Of a stretch of 39,603 nt of DNA, positions 8,789 to 17,913 are shown one piece after another (position 1 is the stretch's first letter; each line of letters begins with the position of its first letter). The stretch is from an uncultured Bacteroidales bacterium. Lineage in GTDB: Bacteria > Bacteroidota > Bacteroidia > Bacteroidales > UBA932. The notes under the pieces are model-generated. The model searched no databases. It was given only the letters and a program-made list of their open reading frames with translations, and had not been told where the DNA came from. The DNA is taken from contig CALVDQ010000022.1 in assembly GCA_944326325.1 (NCBI GenBank), positions 1 through 39,603 on the forward strand, read 5' to 3'. Position numbers and translations under genes: made by a program.

Positions 8789-9778
8789 ATGGAAACTGTA
8801 TTAAGCGGAATACGCTCCACCGGGCATCTTCATCTCGGGAACTACTTCGGAGCACTGAGAAATTTTGTAAGGATCCAGGACGAATATAACTGCTTCTTCT
8901 TCATAGCTGACCTGCATTCGCTCACCACGCATCCTCACCCTGACGATTTCCACGCAAGCGTGAAAATCATACTTTCGGAATACCTTGCCGCAGGGCTCGA
9001 CCCGGAGAAGTCGGCAATCTACATACAGAGCGACGTACCGGAGATATGCGAACTGTACGTTCTCCTGAACATGCTGGCCTATACCGGAGAACTTGAGCGC
9101 ACGGTAACCTTCAAGGAGAAGGTGCGCCAGAATCCGGACAACGTGAACGCCGGCCTCCTGACCTATCCCGTCCTCATGGCTTCCGACATCCTCGTCCACA
9201 GGGCGCAATGGGTGCCGGTCGGCAAGGACCAGGAACAGCATCTAGAGATGGCCAGGGTCTATGCCCGCAGGTTCAACGGCATGTATGGGGAGGAGGTCTT
9301 CCCCGAACCGCAGAACCTCGTGTTCAAGGGCGGGGCGATGAAGGTCCCGGGACTGGACGGCAGCGGAAAGATGGGCAAGAGCAACGGCAACGGAATCTAT
9401 CTCTACGACGACGAGAAAACCATCACGAAGAAAGTAATGAAAGCCGTGACTGATTCAGGCCCTACGGAACCGGATTCCCCGATGCCGGAGGTCATAGCCA
9501 ATCTCTTCACACTGCTCAAGCTTGTCTCGACACAGGACACCGTGGACTATTTCACGGAGAAGTGGAACGACTGCAGCATCCGTTACGGAGACCTGAAGAA
9601 ACAGCTCGCGGCGGATATTTGCAAGATGACCCTTCCAATAAAGGAGAAAATCGACGCCATCTACAACGATGACGCATACCTGTCCAAAGTAGTGGCTTCC
9701 GGCCGTGAGCGGGCCCGTGCAAGCGCTTCGGCGACGATGAAGCTGGTCAGGAAGGCGGTCGGATTCAAGGCGTTCTGA
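8789..9778 (+). CDS. trpS: tryptophanyl-tRNA synthetase
   Basis: A 329-residue class I aminoacyl-tRNA synthetase, full length. The HIGH-type motif is GHLHLGNYFG at residues 12-21, and the KMSKS-type motif is KMGKS near 195. DLHSLTTHP and TYPVLMASDIL are conserved in bacterial TrpRS. It charges tRNA-Trp. The start lies 2 nt after the recA stop, so translation is coupled to recA. Confidence 0.98.
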   Translation: METVLSGIRSTGHLHLGNYFGALRNFVRIQDEYNCFFFIADLHSLTTHPHPDDFHASVKIILSEYLAAGLDPEKSAIYIQSDVPEICELYVLLNMLAYTGELERTVTFKEKVRQNPDNVNAGLLTYPVLMASDILVHRAQWVPVGKDQEQHLEMARVYARRFNGMYGEEVFPEPQNLVFKGGAMKVPGLDGSGKMGKSNGNGIYLYDDEKTITKKVMKAVTDSGPTEPDSPMPEVIANLFTLLKLVSTQDTVDYFTEKWNDCSIRYGDLKKQLAADICKMTLPIKEKIDAIYNDDAYLSKVVASGRERARASASATMKLVRKAVGFKAF

Positions 9779-9788
9779 CACGGGACAG

Positions 9789-11195
9789 ATGACATCAGGA
9801 ACGGGAATATCGGAAACTGCAGAAAGACAGAAGGAATTTTTCAGGACCGGACAGACCCTTGACGCCGGATACAGGAAGACGCTTCTTGTCCGGCTGAGGG
9901 AAACTGTGCTCGATATGGAGGACGATATCGCCGCGGCATTGGAGGAAGACCTCGGGAAAAGCCGTACGGAAGCCTACATGACGGAAATCGGAATGACGCT
10001 CTCCGAGATCGGATGCGCACTGAAGAATGTCGGGAGATGGAGCAGGCCACGCAGGGCCCGCACTCCTGCGGCACAGTTCCCGGCAAAAAGCTACATCATT
10101 CCGGAACCCTACGGCAATGTCCTGATAATGAGTCCGTGGAACTATCCTTTCCTGCTGTGTCTCTCCCCTCTTGCAAGTGCAATCGCTGCAGGCAACACCG
10201 TGACACTCAAGCCGAGCGCCTACGCTCCGGCCTCATCTTCCGTCATCAGGAAAATCGTGACGCAGGCCCTTCCCGCCGGGGCGGCCTGTGTCATCGAAGA
10301 AGGGCGGGAAGTGAATGCGGACCTGCTGGAACAGAGATTCGACTACATCTTCTTTACCGGCAGCAAGGCTGTCGGCCGGCTTGTCATGGAAAAGGCGGCT
10401 GTGCATCTGACGCCCGTCACCCTGGAACTCGGAGGGAAAAGCCCCGTCATAGTGGATGCGACTGCCGACCTGAAAGTGGCGGCAGACAGGATTGTCTTCG
10501 GAAAATACCTCAACTGCGGACAGACATGCGTAGCTCCGGACTACATTATTGCGGATGAACGCATCCGGGACAGGTTCATTGAAGCCTGCCGGGAGTCGGC
10601 GGAAAGGATGTTCGGCAAAGACCCTCTCCGGAATCCGGGCTACGGCAAGATAGTCAACAGGAAACATTTCGAGAGACTCTGCCGCGTACTTGACGAAGTG
10701 CGCGGAAACTGCATCTACGGAGGGTCCGCAGACGGGACCGCACTGAAGATATCCCCGTCCATAATCCGTCTCGGGGACATCTCCGACCCGCTTGCAGACA
10801 GTCCTGAAATAATGCAGGATGAGATTTTCGGGCCTCTGATGCCTGTCCTGACATACCGGGACATGGAAGACGCGGTCCGGTACATCGACAGGCATCCCCG
10901 ACCTCTGGCAGCCTACATCTTCACCAGGGACAGGAAAACGAAGAAAAGGCTTCTGCAGACCCTGCATTTCGGCGGAGGCTGCGTGAACGACACCATAATA
11001 CACCTTGCCTCCGACCGTATCCCTTTCGGAGGAGTCGGGGAAAGCGGCATGGGCCGATACCACGGGAAATACGGGTTCGACACCTTCACCCACCTGAAAA
11101 GCATTGTAGACAAACCGTTCCGGCCCGACCTCCCTATGCGTTACCAGCCCTATTCCGCCTTGAAGGAAAGGCTTATCCGCCTGTTCCTGAAATGA
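9789..11195 (+). CDS. NAD(P)-dependent aldehyde dehydrogenase, class 3 type
   Basis: A 468-residue aldehyde dehydrogenase of the short class 3 (ALDH3, fatty-aldehyde) group. The catalytic cysteine is in NCGQTCVAPDY near residue 240, the general-base glutamate in TLELGGKSPV near 208, and the cofactor-loop motif is MSPWNYPF near 110. The C terminus has PFGGVGESGMG, also typical. These enzymes oxidise medium or long chain aldehydes to acids. It follows trpS by 10 nt, so it is probably on the recA message. The link to DNA repair or tryptophan charging is not obvious and may be chance. Exact substrate unknown. Confidence 0.92.
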   Translation: MTSGTGISETAERQKEFFRTGQTLDAGYRKTLLVRLRETVLDMEDDIAAALEEDLGKSRTEAYMTEIGMTLSEIGCALKNVGRWSRPRRARTPAAQFPAKSYIIPEPYGNVLIMSPWNYPFLLCLSPLASAIAAGNTVTLKPSAYAPASSSVIRKIVTQALPAGAACVIEEGREVNADLLEQRFDYIFFTGSKAVGRLVMEKAAVHLTPVTLELGGKSPVIVDATADLKVAADRIVFGKYLNCGQTCVAPDYIIADERIRDRFIEACRESAERMFGKDPLRNPGYGKIVNRKHFERLCRVLDEVRGNCIYGGSADGTALKISPSIIRLGDISDPLADSPEIMQDEIFGPLMPVLTYRDMEDAVRYIDRHPRPLAAYIFTRDRKTKKRLLQTLHFGGGCVNDTIIHLASDRIPFGGVGESGMGRYHGKYGFDTFTHLKSIVDKPFRPDLPMRYQPYSALKERLIRLFLK

Positions 11196-11234
11196 CGCCC
11201 GGAATATCTCCCGCACGGAAGGGCAAAGGTCCGG

Positions 11235-12173
11235 CTATGGTGCGGCTATGACACAGCGTTCCAGTTTGCGGGCCATCTCCGGCTTCAACACACCGGCTTC
11301 CTCAAGACCCGCTACAGTCCACTGCGACACGGGATTGTTCTCACGGTAGATGACGATCCCCCTTGCCGCGTATGAACCGATATACGGATGCAGCTTCAGG
11401 GAATCGGCCGGGAGGGTCCAGAGCCGGTAAGGCCGGACATTCCCCGGATCGACGGTGACCAGGTCGGAAAGGGCGTCGTATTTCTCCTTGTCGAACCGGT
11501 ATATGTCCATCAGCTGCTCCGTGAAGGAATAGGAGCCTCCAAGCCTCTCCCGGAACTCCAGCATCCTTGAAGCGAAATACCCTCCTATTCCCGGAAGAGA
11601 ATCGAATGCGGCGGAGTCCGCCAGGTTCAGGTCGATGAGCGGGATGTCGATATACGGTTCGAGCCTGCGGTAGACCGAATCCGCCACAACGAAAGATTTC
11701 GCGAAATCGGACTTCCGTCTGAACCGTCCTCCCTTTTTCCGGTAATTATCGATGGCATTGGCCTGTCTTTCCGAGAACCCGAGGCGCACCAGGTCGGCGA
11801 CAGGAACCGTATTGGGGTTGAATCTGAAACTTTCCACAGAAACCGGCGCGGATTTTTCCCTTACGGACCTTACTTCCGGACTATGGCCGGATTCTTTCCT
11901 GATGACATAGGACGGTCTGCCCCTGACCGGTTTTTCGCAGGACCCGAGACTTTCCTCCGACACTGACTTCAGGATAGTTCCGGCAAGGGCCTTGTCGATT
12001 ACGAATACCGTATCCGGGGAGTCCCTGTTCCCCAGAATTTTCAGGACGGAAGCCTTGTGTATGAACAGCGCCGCCTGATAGCCGATGATAAGGAATACAA
12101 AGGCGGCGATCCCTGCCGCCAAAGATGACTTCAATCCCCGCTTTCCGTCTCTTCCCCGTCTGTCTCTTTCCAT
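11235..12173 (-). CDS. membrane-anchored helix-hairpin-helix protein (ComEA-like)
   Basis: A 312-residue protein with one transmembrane segment near residues 16-37 after a basic N terminus, then three or four helix-hairpin-helix repeats. Visible cores are NPNTVPVADLVRLGFSE near 107, LNLADSAAFDSLPGIGGYFA near 180 and a final LHPYIGSYAARGIV near 258. HhH repeats bind the DNA backbone without sequence preference. Anchored outside the membrane, such proteins resemble ComEA, the DNA receptor of natural transformation; that role is an inference. The gene overlaps the end of rsmI by 43 nt. I see no other competence gene in the window. Confidence 0.8.
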   Translation of the reverse strand: MERDRRGRDGKRGLKSSLAAGIAAFVFLIIGYQAALFIHKASVLKILGNRDSPDTVFVIDKALAGTILKSVSEESLGSCEKPVRGRPSYVIRKESGHSPEVRSVREKSAPVSVESFRFNPNTVPVADLVRLGFSERQANAIDNYRKKGGRFRRKSDFAKSFVVADSVYRRLEPYIDIPLIDLNLADSAAFDSLPGIGGYFASRMLEFRERLGGSYSFTEQLMDIYRFDKEKYDALSDLVTVDPGNVRPYRLWTLPADSLKLHPYIGSYAARGIVIYRENNPVSQWTVAGLEEAGVLKPEMARKLERCVIAAP

Positions 12174-12871
12174 CTGTCCTTCTCCTTCACTTTCCCCCTT
12201 ACGGGAGCCCCCTCCACAATTATTACTATCTCGCCCTTAGGCTCGTGAGCGGAATACCATTGAACCACGTCCTTCAACGGCCCCCGCCTGTGTTCTTCGA
12301 ATTTCTTGGAGATCTCCCTTGCCACGGAACAGCCCCGGTCTTCCCCGAAGTATTCCATGAACTGCTGCAATGTCCTTACAAGACGGTACGGCGATTCATA
12401 GAAAACCATGGTCCTGTGCTCCGAAGCCAGTTCCGAGAGCCTGGTCATCCTGCCTTTCTTCACAGGAAGGAAGCCCTCGAAACAGAACCTGTCGCAAGGA
12501 TAGCCTGAACTCACCAGGGCCGGTACGAAAGCCGTCGCCCCAGGCAAGGTCTCCACCTCTATGCCCTCCTCCACGCAGGTCCTGACAAGCAGGAAACCAG
12601 GGTCGGAAATACCCGGTGTCCCGGCATCGCTTATCAGGGCCACGTCCATGCCCGCAAGTATCCTTTCCCTGATGACGGATACGGTCCTGTGCTCGTTGAA
12701 CTTGTGGTGCGACTCCAGACGGCCCCGGATATCGTAATGTTTCAGCAGCACGGAACTCGTGCGGGTATCCTCCGCCAGGATAAGGTCAGCGGATTTAAGG
12801 ACATTCACGGCCCGGAAGGTCATATCCTCGAGATTTCCGACAGGTGTCGGCACTATATAAAGTTTCCCCAT
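12131..12871 (-). CDS. rsmI: 16S rRNA 2'-O-methyltransferase RsmI
   Basis: A 246-residue member of the tetrapyrrole-methylase fold family. It opens with LYIVPTPVGNLEDMT, and has LILAEDTRTS near residue 33, LISDAGTPGISDPG near 80 and FYESPYRLV near 150, all signatures of RsmI. It methylates the ribose of C1402 in 16S rRNA using S-adenosylmethionine. The C-terminal ~20 residues are charged and lie in the overlap with the HhH gene. It diverges from tdk across a 108-nt gap. Confidence 0.96.
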   Translation of the reverse strand: MGKLYIVPTPVGNLEDMTFRAVNVLKSADLILAEDTRTSSVLLKHYDIRGRLESHHKFNEHRTVSVIRERILAGMDVALISDAGTPGISDPGFLLVRTCVEEGIEVETLPGATAFVPALVSSGYPCDRFCFEGFLPVKKGRMTRLSELASEHRTMVFYESPYRLVRTLQQFMEYFGEDRGCSVAREISKKFEEHRRGPLKDVVQWYSAHEPKGEIVIIVEGAPVRGKVKEKDRWKETDGEETESGD

Positions 12872-12945
12872 CTTCTAATGCAATGTATGTCCGGCGGGAA
12901 CGGAAGCTGTGGATAAGTTTTTCAACATAGTTTCCGGGATTTGTC

Positions 12946-12953
12946 TAAATTTG
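12946..12953 (+). promoter_or_regulatory. -7 element of tdk
   Basis: TAAATTTG at 12946-12953 matches TAnnTTTG. Transcription should start near 12957, some 23 nt before ATG 12980. No TTG is visible at the expected upstream distance. The motif falls inside the longer reading frame that begins at TTG 12941, which is therefore unlikely to be the real start. Confidence 0.55.
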
Positions 12954-12979
12954 CACCGCCGGACTACAAATTTAAGGAA

Positions 12980-13552
12980 ATGTTTTCAGAATGCGTAAAA
13001 AAAGCAGGCTCGATAGAGGTAATCTGCGGATCGATGTTTTCAGGAAAGACGGAAGAACTTATCAGACGGCTTAAAAGGGCACAGTTCGCAAACCAGAAGG
13101 TGGAGATCTACAAGCCGGCCATAGATGTCAGGTACTCTGACGACCAGGTCGTGTCCCATGATTTCCACAGCATCCCGTCCACACCGATAGACACTCCGGC
13201 AAGTATGCTCCTGCTTTCAAGCGACGTGGATGTCGTAGGGATAGACGAGGCGCAGTTCTTCGATGACACTATCGTGGAAGTGGCGCAGACTCTTGCGAAC
13301 AGGGGTATCAGGGTCATTATCGCGGGGCTTGATACGGATTTCGCCGGGAAACCGTTCGGCCCGATGCCGGCCCTGATGGCCGTGGCCGAGGATGTGCAGA
13401 AAGTACACGCCATCTGCGTCAAGTGCGGAAGTCCGGCGAACAATTCGCACAGGCTTTCAGCCGATCCGGGGCTGGTAGTGCTTGGAGAAAAGGACGTCTA
13501 CGAGCCGCTGTGCCGCCACTGCTACAATGCTGCGGTGCGCGAAAACGGCTGA
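12980..13552 (+). CDS. tdk: thymidine kinase
   Basis: A 190-residue type II thymidine kinase, which phosphorylates thymidine to dTMP in the salvage pathway. The P loop is [11 protein letters not shown] near residue 16, the [12 protein letters not shown] motif near 82 holds the catalytic Glu, and two zinc-binding pairs are CVKCG and CRHCY. ATG 12980 is chosen because AAGGAA lies just before it and the promoter motif lies further upstream. It converges with xerD with a 6-nt gap. Confidence 0.96.
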   Translation: MFSECVKKAGSIEVICGSMFSGKTEELIRRLKRAQFANQKVEIYKPAIDVRYSDDQVVSHDFHSIPSTPIDTPASMLLLSSDVDVVGIDEAQFFDDTIVEVAQTLANRGIRVIIAGLDTDFAGKPFGPMPALMAVAEDVQKVHAICVKCGSPANNSHRLSADPGLVVLGEKDVYEPLCRHCYNAAVRENG

Positions 13553-13558
13553 GCCCTG

Positions 13559-14434
13559 TCATTTCCGGCGGGGATGGTTCTTCAGGATATTCGACTGCCA
13601 GGTGCGGCGGTCTATGTGTGTATAGATTTCCGTAGTCAGGATACTTTCGTGGCCGAGCATCTCCTGGACAGCCCTCAGATCGGCGCCGTTTGCAATCAGA
13701 TGCGTGGCGAAAGAATGCCGCAGCGAATGCGGTGATATGTCCTTGTCTATGCCGGCGGCCATGGCGCTGTATCTGACAAGGTTGAAAGCAGAGACGCGGG
13801 ACAGCCTTCCTCCCCTGGCGTTGAGGAAGACGATGTCGGAATCTTTCGTATCCGCAGGCTGCGGACGGACCTGCAGGTATGCCCGAAGGGCGGACACAGC
13901 CATATCGCCGAGCGGGACCAGCCTCTGTTTGTCGCCTTTCCCGATTATCCTCACGAAACCTTCTTCAGGATATATTTCCGATATCTTCAGCCCCACAGCC
14001 TCGGAGACCCGCAGGCCGCAGCCGTACATCACCTCAAGCAGGGCCCTGTCTCTCAGGCCCTTCCAGTCCGACGTATCCACAGAGGATATCATCCTGTCTA
14101 TCTCTTCCGCAGACAAGACGTCGGGCAGCGTCCTGCCGAGCTTGGGAGCGTCCACCTTGTCGCAAGGATTGTCCTTTATGTATTCCTCGAGTATCAGGTA
14201 ATTGAAAAAAGAACGCAGGGCGCTCAATGTGCGCGCCTGCGTTCTTTTCGCCATCGTCCTGGCTGCAAAATATGACACTATGTCGTCAGGAGTGATCTCT
14301 TCCGGAGCCTTGGCCACGTATTCGAGGAAAAGGGAGACGTCGGACAGGTATGAAGATACCGTATTGGACGACATCGCCCTTTCTATTTCAAGATAGGAGC
14401 CGTACTCCCGGACCATCTGTCCTGCATCAGTCAT
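13559..14434 (-). CDS. xerD: tyrosine recombinase XerD
   Basis: A 291-residue tyrosine recombinase, the usual XerC/D length. The N-terminal SAM-like core-binding domain covers about residues 1-90. The catalytic domain has the first Arg in CGLRVSEAV, a Lys in GKGDKQR, the HSLRHSFATH box, LGHESILTTEIYTH with the second His and the Tyr nucleophile. It resolves chromosome dimers at dif together with a second Xer or alone. Nothing around it looks like an integrated element, so I read it as the housekeeping enzyme. It lies 32 nt downstream of the M49 peptidase gene on the same strand. Confidence 0.92.
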   Translation of the reverse strand: MTDAGQMVREYGSYLEIERAMSSNTVSSYLSDVSLFLEYVAKAPEEITPDDIVSYFAARTMAKRTQARTLSALRSFFNYLILEEYIKDNPCDKVDAPKLGRTLPDVLSAEEIDRMISSVDTSDWKGLRDRALLEVMYGCGLRVSEAVGLKISEIYPEEGFVRIIGKGDKQRLVPLGDMAVSALRAYLQVRPQPADTKDSDIVFLNARGGRLSRVSAFNLVRYSAMAAGIDKDISPHSLRHSFATHLIANGADLRAVQEMLGHESILTTEIYTHIDRRTWQSNILKNHPRRK

Positions 14435-14466
14435 CGCGGCAACAGGTATGGAAAGACAGCCCCGGT

Positions 14467-16473
14467 CTAAAGCGTGGCGTATTTTTCCCCGTACTCCATC
14501 ATCTGCCCAAGGTAGTCGTCAGTGTAGCGGACACTGTAATCCACGATCTTTCCGTCCTTCTCGACAGGAACGATCTCCGGATTCACGAAACCGCCGTATG
14601 GCTTGAGGTTCAGGGCCTCATACCTTTCCTTCACCTCCTTGTGCAGTTCAGGGTCGATATTTACCGCATATTTCTCGACAAGGGCCTTTCCGGCAGCATA
14701 GTCGCCCTCGGACTTGATCCTCTGCACCTCGGCAAGGAGTTTCCCGAAGAGTCCGCGCAAAGCCTCGTAGTCGTTCACCACGAAATATGTCTTGCCGTCA
14801 CGCACCTTCTTCTCTATGACATTGTCTTCCAGACCGGCCTCGTAGCACCACTCCGCAATCAGCTTGCGGTTCTGCATATGCGCCTCGGTATTCTTCCTGC
14901 CGAGCTCCACACGGGTGAACTGGACCATAAGGCCGTTCCTTATATAATTGGAGTACTGCGGCTTGTAGGCTTCCATGTCAGGAAGGATGCCGAGCTCTAC
15001 CATTTTAGGGTCAGCAATATAATAGAGACCGAAAAGGTCGGCACGCGTCTCCTCGAGAGTAGAGCTGTACTCGCCCAGCGCATTAGGGGAGGTGCCGGGA
15101 AGGAGCTGTCCGGAACCGTGGCCGAGACATTCGTGCAGGTCGGTGTGTATCTCGTCCGTGACAGAGAGGTATTTCCTGGCTGCCGCCACTTCCTCTTCGG
15201 ACCAGGCGAATTCCTTCAGGGTGCTGTTCGGAGATTCCTGGGCAGCAAGGTCGTAGGCGTGTGTGATGTTGGCTATGGTGACCGACTTGGAACCATGGTC
15301 ACGCCTTATCCAGTCTGCATTCGGGAGATTGATGCCTATCGGCGTGGAAGGATAGCAGTCCCCCGCCAGCGTCGTGGCGTCTATGACCTTTGCCGAAATA
15401 CCTTTGACCACAGGTTTCTTGAAACGGCTGTCTACAGGGGAGTTGTCCTCGAACCACTGTGCATTCTCGCTGATTGTCACGGTACGCTGCGAAGCCTCAT
15501 GATCCTTTATGTTCACAAGGCCTTCCCAGGTAGCCTTCCTCCCGAGAGGATCGTTGTAGTCCTCCACGAAACCGTTCACGAAATCCACCGTGCCAAGAGT
15601 ATCCTTGAGCCACTCGATATTGTATTTGTCCCAGAGCTTCAGGTCTCCTGTCCTGTAATATTCTATAAGGGTGGAAATATATTCCTTCTGAATATCGTTC
15701 TCAGCCACTGCCTGCGCCTTGAGAAGCTCTGCCACGATCTTCTCCAGAGCAGGACCGTAAAGACCGCCAATCCTGTAGACCTCTTCCCTTATGACTCCGT
15801 CCGGACCTTTCACCACCTTGCTGTTCAATCCGTAGGAAACAGGCTCCGGATCGTCCGGATCGATCATGCCGGCATAGAATTTCTCCACTTCCTCACGGGT
15901 GACATTGTCATAGAAATTCACGGCCGAAGCGGCCACTATGTCAGACGAAGCGTCCGTGGATTTCCGCTGCGGGAATACCTCGGGATTGTAGATCACGTCC
16001 AGAAGATAGTCGGCGCTGTCCTCAAGGCCCGCGGAAACGAGCAGTGTCCTGAAATACTCCTGAGGACATCCCGGGAAGAACTTGTCCTCGGCATAATGAT
16101 GATGTATGCCGTTACTGAAGAAAACCCGTTTTGCATAGACCAGGAAATCCTGGAAGTCCTTGCATTCCCTGTCCCCGTCATAACCTGCTATTATCTTCTC
16201 AAGAGCCTTCCTGACAGGAAGGTTGGCCTCGCAGTTCTGCACCCAGATGATATCGCGGCCATACTTGGCTGCCTCCCCAAGATGATATACGTATTCCTTC
16301 TGTTTGAGAGTCAGACTGTCCCAACCCGGTATCCGATACCGCATGATCTTAAGGTCAGCGAACTCGTCTATCAGATACCTGAAATCCCCGTCAGCCTTCT
16401 GTCCGGGATTCACGCAGGAGGCCAGCACGGCGGCCGTTCCGAATGAAGCGATCATTTTTCCGATTTTTATCAT
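14467..16473 (-). CDS. dipeptidyl-peptidase III family zinc peptidase (M49), lipoprotein
   Basis: A 668-residue secreted lipoprotein. I start it at ATG 16473, which gives a short signal peptide with lipobox LASC; the longer frame would run through the promoter. The zinc motif HECLGHGSG fits the M49 signature HExxGH, and EETRADLFG supplies the third ligand Glu. DPP III enzymes cut dipeptides from the N terminus of short peptides. A periplasmic or surface location would suit the use of peptides as food. Homologues in Bacteroides are sometimes listed as dihydrofolate reductase, which the motifs do not support. Divergent from the C11 peptidase gene. Confidence 0.92.
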   Translation of the reverse strand: MIKIGKMIASFGTAAVLASCVNPGQKADGDFRYLIDEFADLKIMRYRIPGWDSLTLKQKEYVYHLGEAAKYGRDIIWVQNCEANLPVRKALEKIIAGYDGDRECKDFQDFLVYAKRVFFSNGIHHHYAEDKFFPGCPQEYFRTLLVSAGLEDSADYLLDVIYNPEVFPQRKSTDASSDIVAASAVNFYDNVTREEVEKFYAGMIDPDDPEPVSYGLNSKVVKGPDGVIREEVYRIGGLYGPALEKIVAELLKAQAVAENDIQKEYISTLIEYYRTGDLKLWDKYNIEWLKDTLGTVDFVNGFVEDYNDPLGRKATWEGLVNIKDHEASQRTVTISENAQWFEDNSPVDSRFKKPVVKGISAKVIDATTLAGDCYPSTPIGINLPNADWIRRDHGSKSVTIANITHAYDLAAQESPNSTLKEFAWSEEEVAAARKYLSVTDEIHTDLHECLGHGSGQLLPGTSPNALGEYSSTLEETRADLFGLYYIADPKMVELGILPDMEAYKPQYSNYIRNGLMVQFTRVELGRKNTEAHMQNRKLIAEWCYEAGLEDNVIEKKVRDGKTYFVVNDYEALRGLFGKLLAEVQRIKSEGDYAAGKALVEKYAVNIDPELHKEVKERYEALNLKPYGGFVNPEIVPVEKDGKIVDYSVRYTDDYLGQMMEYGEKYATL

Positions 16474-16497
16474 ATCCAAACTGTTTTTGACTGCCTG

Positions 16498-16505
16498 CAA
16501 AAGTA
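16498..16505 (-). promoter_or_regulatory. -7 element of the M49 peptidase gene
   Basis: On the minus strand 16505-16498 reads TACTTTTG, a TAnnTTTG match. The start site would be near 16492, about 19 nt before ATG 16473. It lies 13 nt from the C11 gene's own -7 element on the other strand, so the two promoters are nearly back to back. Confidence 0.5.
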
Positions 16506-16518
16506 CGAAAATATTTTT

Positions 16519-16526
16519 TACCTTTG
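16519..16526 (+). promoter_or_regulatory. -7 element of the C11 peptidase gene, nearly leaderless
   Basis: TACCTTTG at 16519-16526 matches TAnnTTTG, but the ATG is at 16534, only 7 nt later. If this is the promoter, the message has almost no leader and no Shine-Dalgarno site. No TTG sits at 19-21 nt upstream. Confidence 0.45.
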
Positions 16527-16533
16527 TCTGATC

Positions 16534-17769
16534 ATGAGACACCGACTATATCATTTATCCGCAGCCATTCTGCTCATGTCCGCCGCGTTCCAGTCCTGCA
16601 GCGACGGGCTGGAAATGCCGTACGACAATCCGAGACAGGGGTATAACAGGCTTGACAATATCCCGTCCCGCACCCCTTCCGAAAACACGGCCAGGACGAT
16701 GATCCTCTATTCGGCCGGGTACAACAGCCTTTCATCGGCTCTGAAGGATGATATAGATGACATCTGCGGGAACTATCTGCCTGACGGCTATTCCTACAGC
16801 GACAACCTCCTCGTGTTCGCACATCACTCGGTATCCGATTCGGACTACAGTGAAGAGACCTGCCCCTGCCTGATAGAGATATACCGGGATCGGGAAGGCA
16901 ATACGGTCAGGGATACCGTACGCACCTGGCCGGCCGGGACGCGGGCCGTAGACGAGGATGCGGCAACCCTGAAGGAAGTGCTCACATACATAAAGGACAA
17001 CTACCCGTCGAAGGAATACGGCATGGTATTCTCCTCCCACGCCACGGGATGGCTGCCGCCGGGATACCCGCTGAGCAGGAGTATCGGGCAGGACGCCGGG
17101 ACGCTTGTCGAGATTGACGCCAAGACTTTTGCGGCAGCGATTCCGATGAAACTGGAATACCTGATATTTGACGCCTGCCTTGTAGGAGGCATAGAAGTGG
17201 CCTACGAATTCAAGGATGTATGCGAACACCTCGTGTTCTCCCAGGAAGAGATCCTTGCCGACGGACTGGACTACAACAACATAGTCTACAGGCTCCTCGG
17301 GACGGATTCATCGGATATCACCGGTGTGGCCGAAGATTTCTACAACCATTACAATGCCTTGTCCGGCTCCTACAGGTCCGCCACTGTTTCGGCGATATCA
17401 TGTGAGGGGCTCGGAAATCTTGCCGCAGTATGCTCCGGCATATTCAGCAGCCATCGGGACGGGCTTTCGGAAATCGACGCTTCTGCCGTCCAGCCCATGA
17501 GCCACCGGAGCACCTGCCTGTTCTATGACTTCCGCGACATCCTCTCACAGCTGGATCTCTCCGAAAGCGAAGCGGACACAGTTGACGAGGCTCTCGGGGA
17601 ATGCATACTCTACAAGGCACATACTGACAGATTCTTCTCCATGGAGATAAATACATTCTCCGGACTGAGCATGTATCTTCCAAACGCGGTAAGCGGCAGC
17701 ACCAGGGAATACCTGGACGAATACTACCGCGGGTTCCAGTGGAACACGGACAGCGGATACATACAGTAA
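16534..17769 (+). CDS. clostripain-family (C11) cysteine peptidase, lipoprotein
   Basis: A 411-residue lipoprotein: signal peptide to about residue 20, then Cys in FQSC followed by SD, as in many surface lipoproteins of this phylum. The C11 core follows: MILYSAGYN near 55, the catalytic His in SSHATGW near 167, and the catalytic Cys in FDACLVGG near 214. This His-Cys pair is that of clostripain, which cuts after Arg or Lys. The second half contains only weakly conserved sequence. It stands alone between the M49 gene and rplY. It might process or degrade external protein together with the M49 peptidase, but that is only suggested by position. Confidence 0.9.
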   Translation: MRHRLYHLSAAILLMSAAFQSCSDGLEMPYDNPRQGYNRLDNIPSRTPSENTARTMILYSAGYNSLSSALKDDIDDICGNYLPDGYSYSDNLLVFAHHSVSDSDYSEETCPCLIEIYRDREGNTVRDTVRTWPAGTRAVDEDAATLKEVLTYIKDNYPSKEYGMVFSSHATGWLPPGYPLSRSIGQDAGTLVEIDAKTFAAAIPMKLEYLIFDACLVGGIEVAYEFKDVCEHLVFSQEEILADGLDYNNIVYRLLGTDSSDITGVAEDFYNHYNALSGSYRSATVSAISCEGLGNLAAVCSGIFSSHRDGLSEIDASAVQPMSHRSTCLFYDFRDILSQLDLSESEADTVDEALGECILYKAHTDRFFSMEINTFSGLSMYLPNAVSGSTREYLDEYYRGFQWNTDSGYIQ

Positions 17770-17800
17770 AGACGGTGTCAGCGAACGATTCCGTAAAAAC

Positions 17801-17833
17801 TTGGGGCAACTTCAGAAAAAATGCTTATCTTTG
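17801..17833 (+). promoter_or_regulatory. promoter of rplY-pth
   Basis: TATCTTTG at 17826-17833 is a full TAnnTTTG match; TTG at 17801-17803 lies 22 nt upstream, slightly long. Transcription would start near 17838, giving a leader of about 76 nt. Confidence 0.6.
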
Positions 17834-17841
17834 CAGCCCCT

Positions 17842-17884
17842 AAAAGCCGGAGGGCTTTTGGTGCAATGGGGTCCGGAAACGGAC
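17842..17884 (+). promoter_or_regulatory. two perfect hairpins in the rplY leader
   Basis: Hairpin 1 is AAAAGCC-GGAG-GGCTTTT (17842-17859), at the predicted 5' end of the message. Hairpin 2 is GTCCG-GAAA-CGGAC (17871-17884), with a GNRA tetraloop. Both have perfect stems. They lie between the -7 motif and the start codon, so they are in the leader of a ribosomal-protein message and could be a site for feedback by L25. That role is inferred from position only. Confidence 0.6.
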
Positions 17885-17913
17885 TGAGTAACACATTTTC
17901 AAAATTTAAAAAG

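Noticed and set aside
13559..14434. Tyrosine recombinase as a mark of an integrated element
   Set aside because: Length and motifs are those of XerC/D, neighbours are housekeeping genes and there are no attachment-site repeats or phage genes nearby.
14350..16446. A 698-codon open frame on the plus strand
   Set aside because: It is antisense to the M49 peptidase gene, whose lipobox, HECLGH and EETRAD motifs are clear. The opposite frame shows no domain and a histidine/arginine-rich composition typical of a shadow frame.
14467..16473. Dihydrofolate reductase, a label seen on some homologues
   Set aside because: The sequence has the M49 zinc motifs and a lipoprotein signal, not a folate reductase fold.
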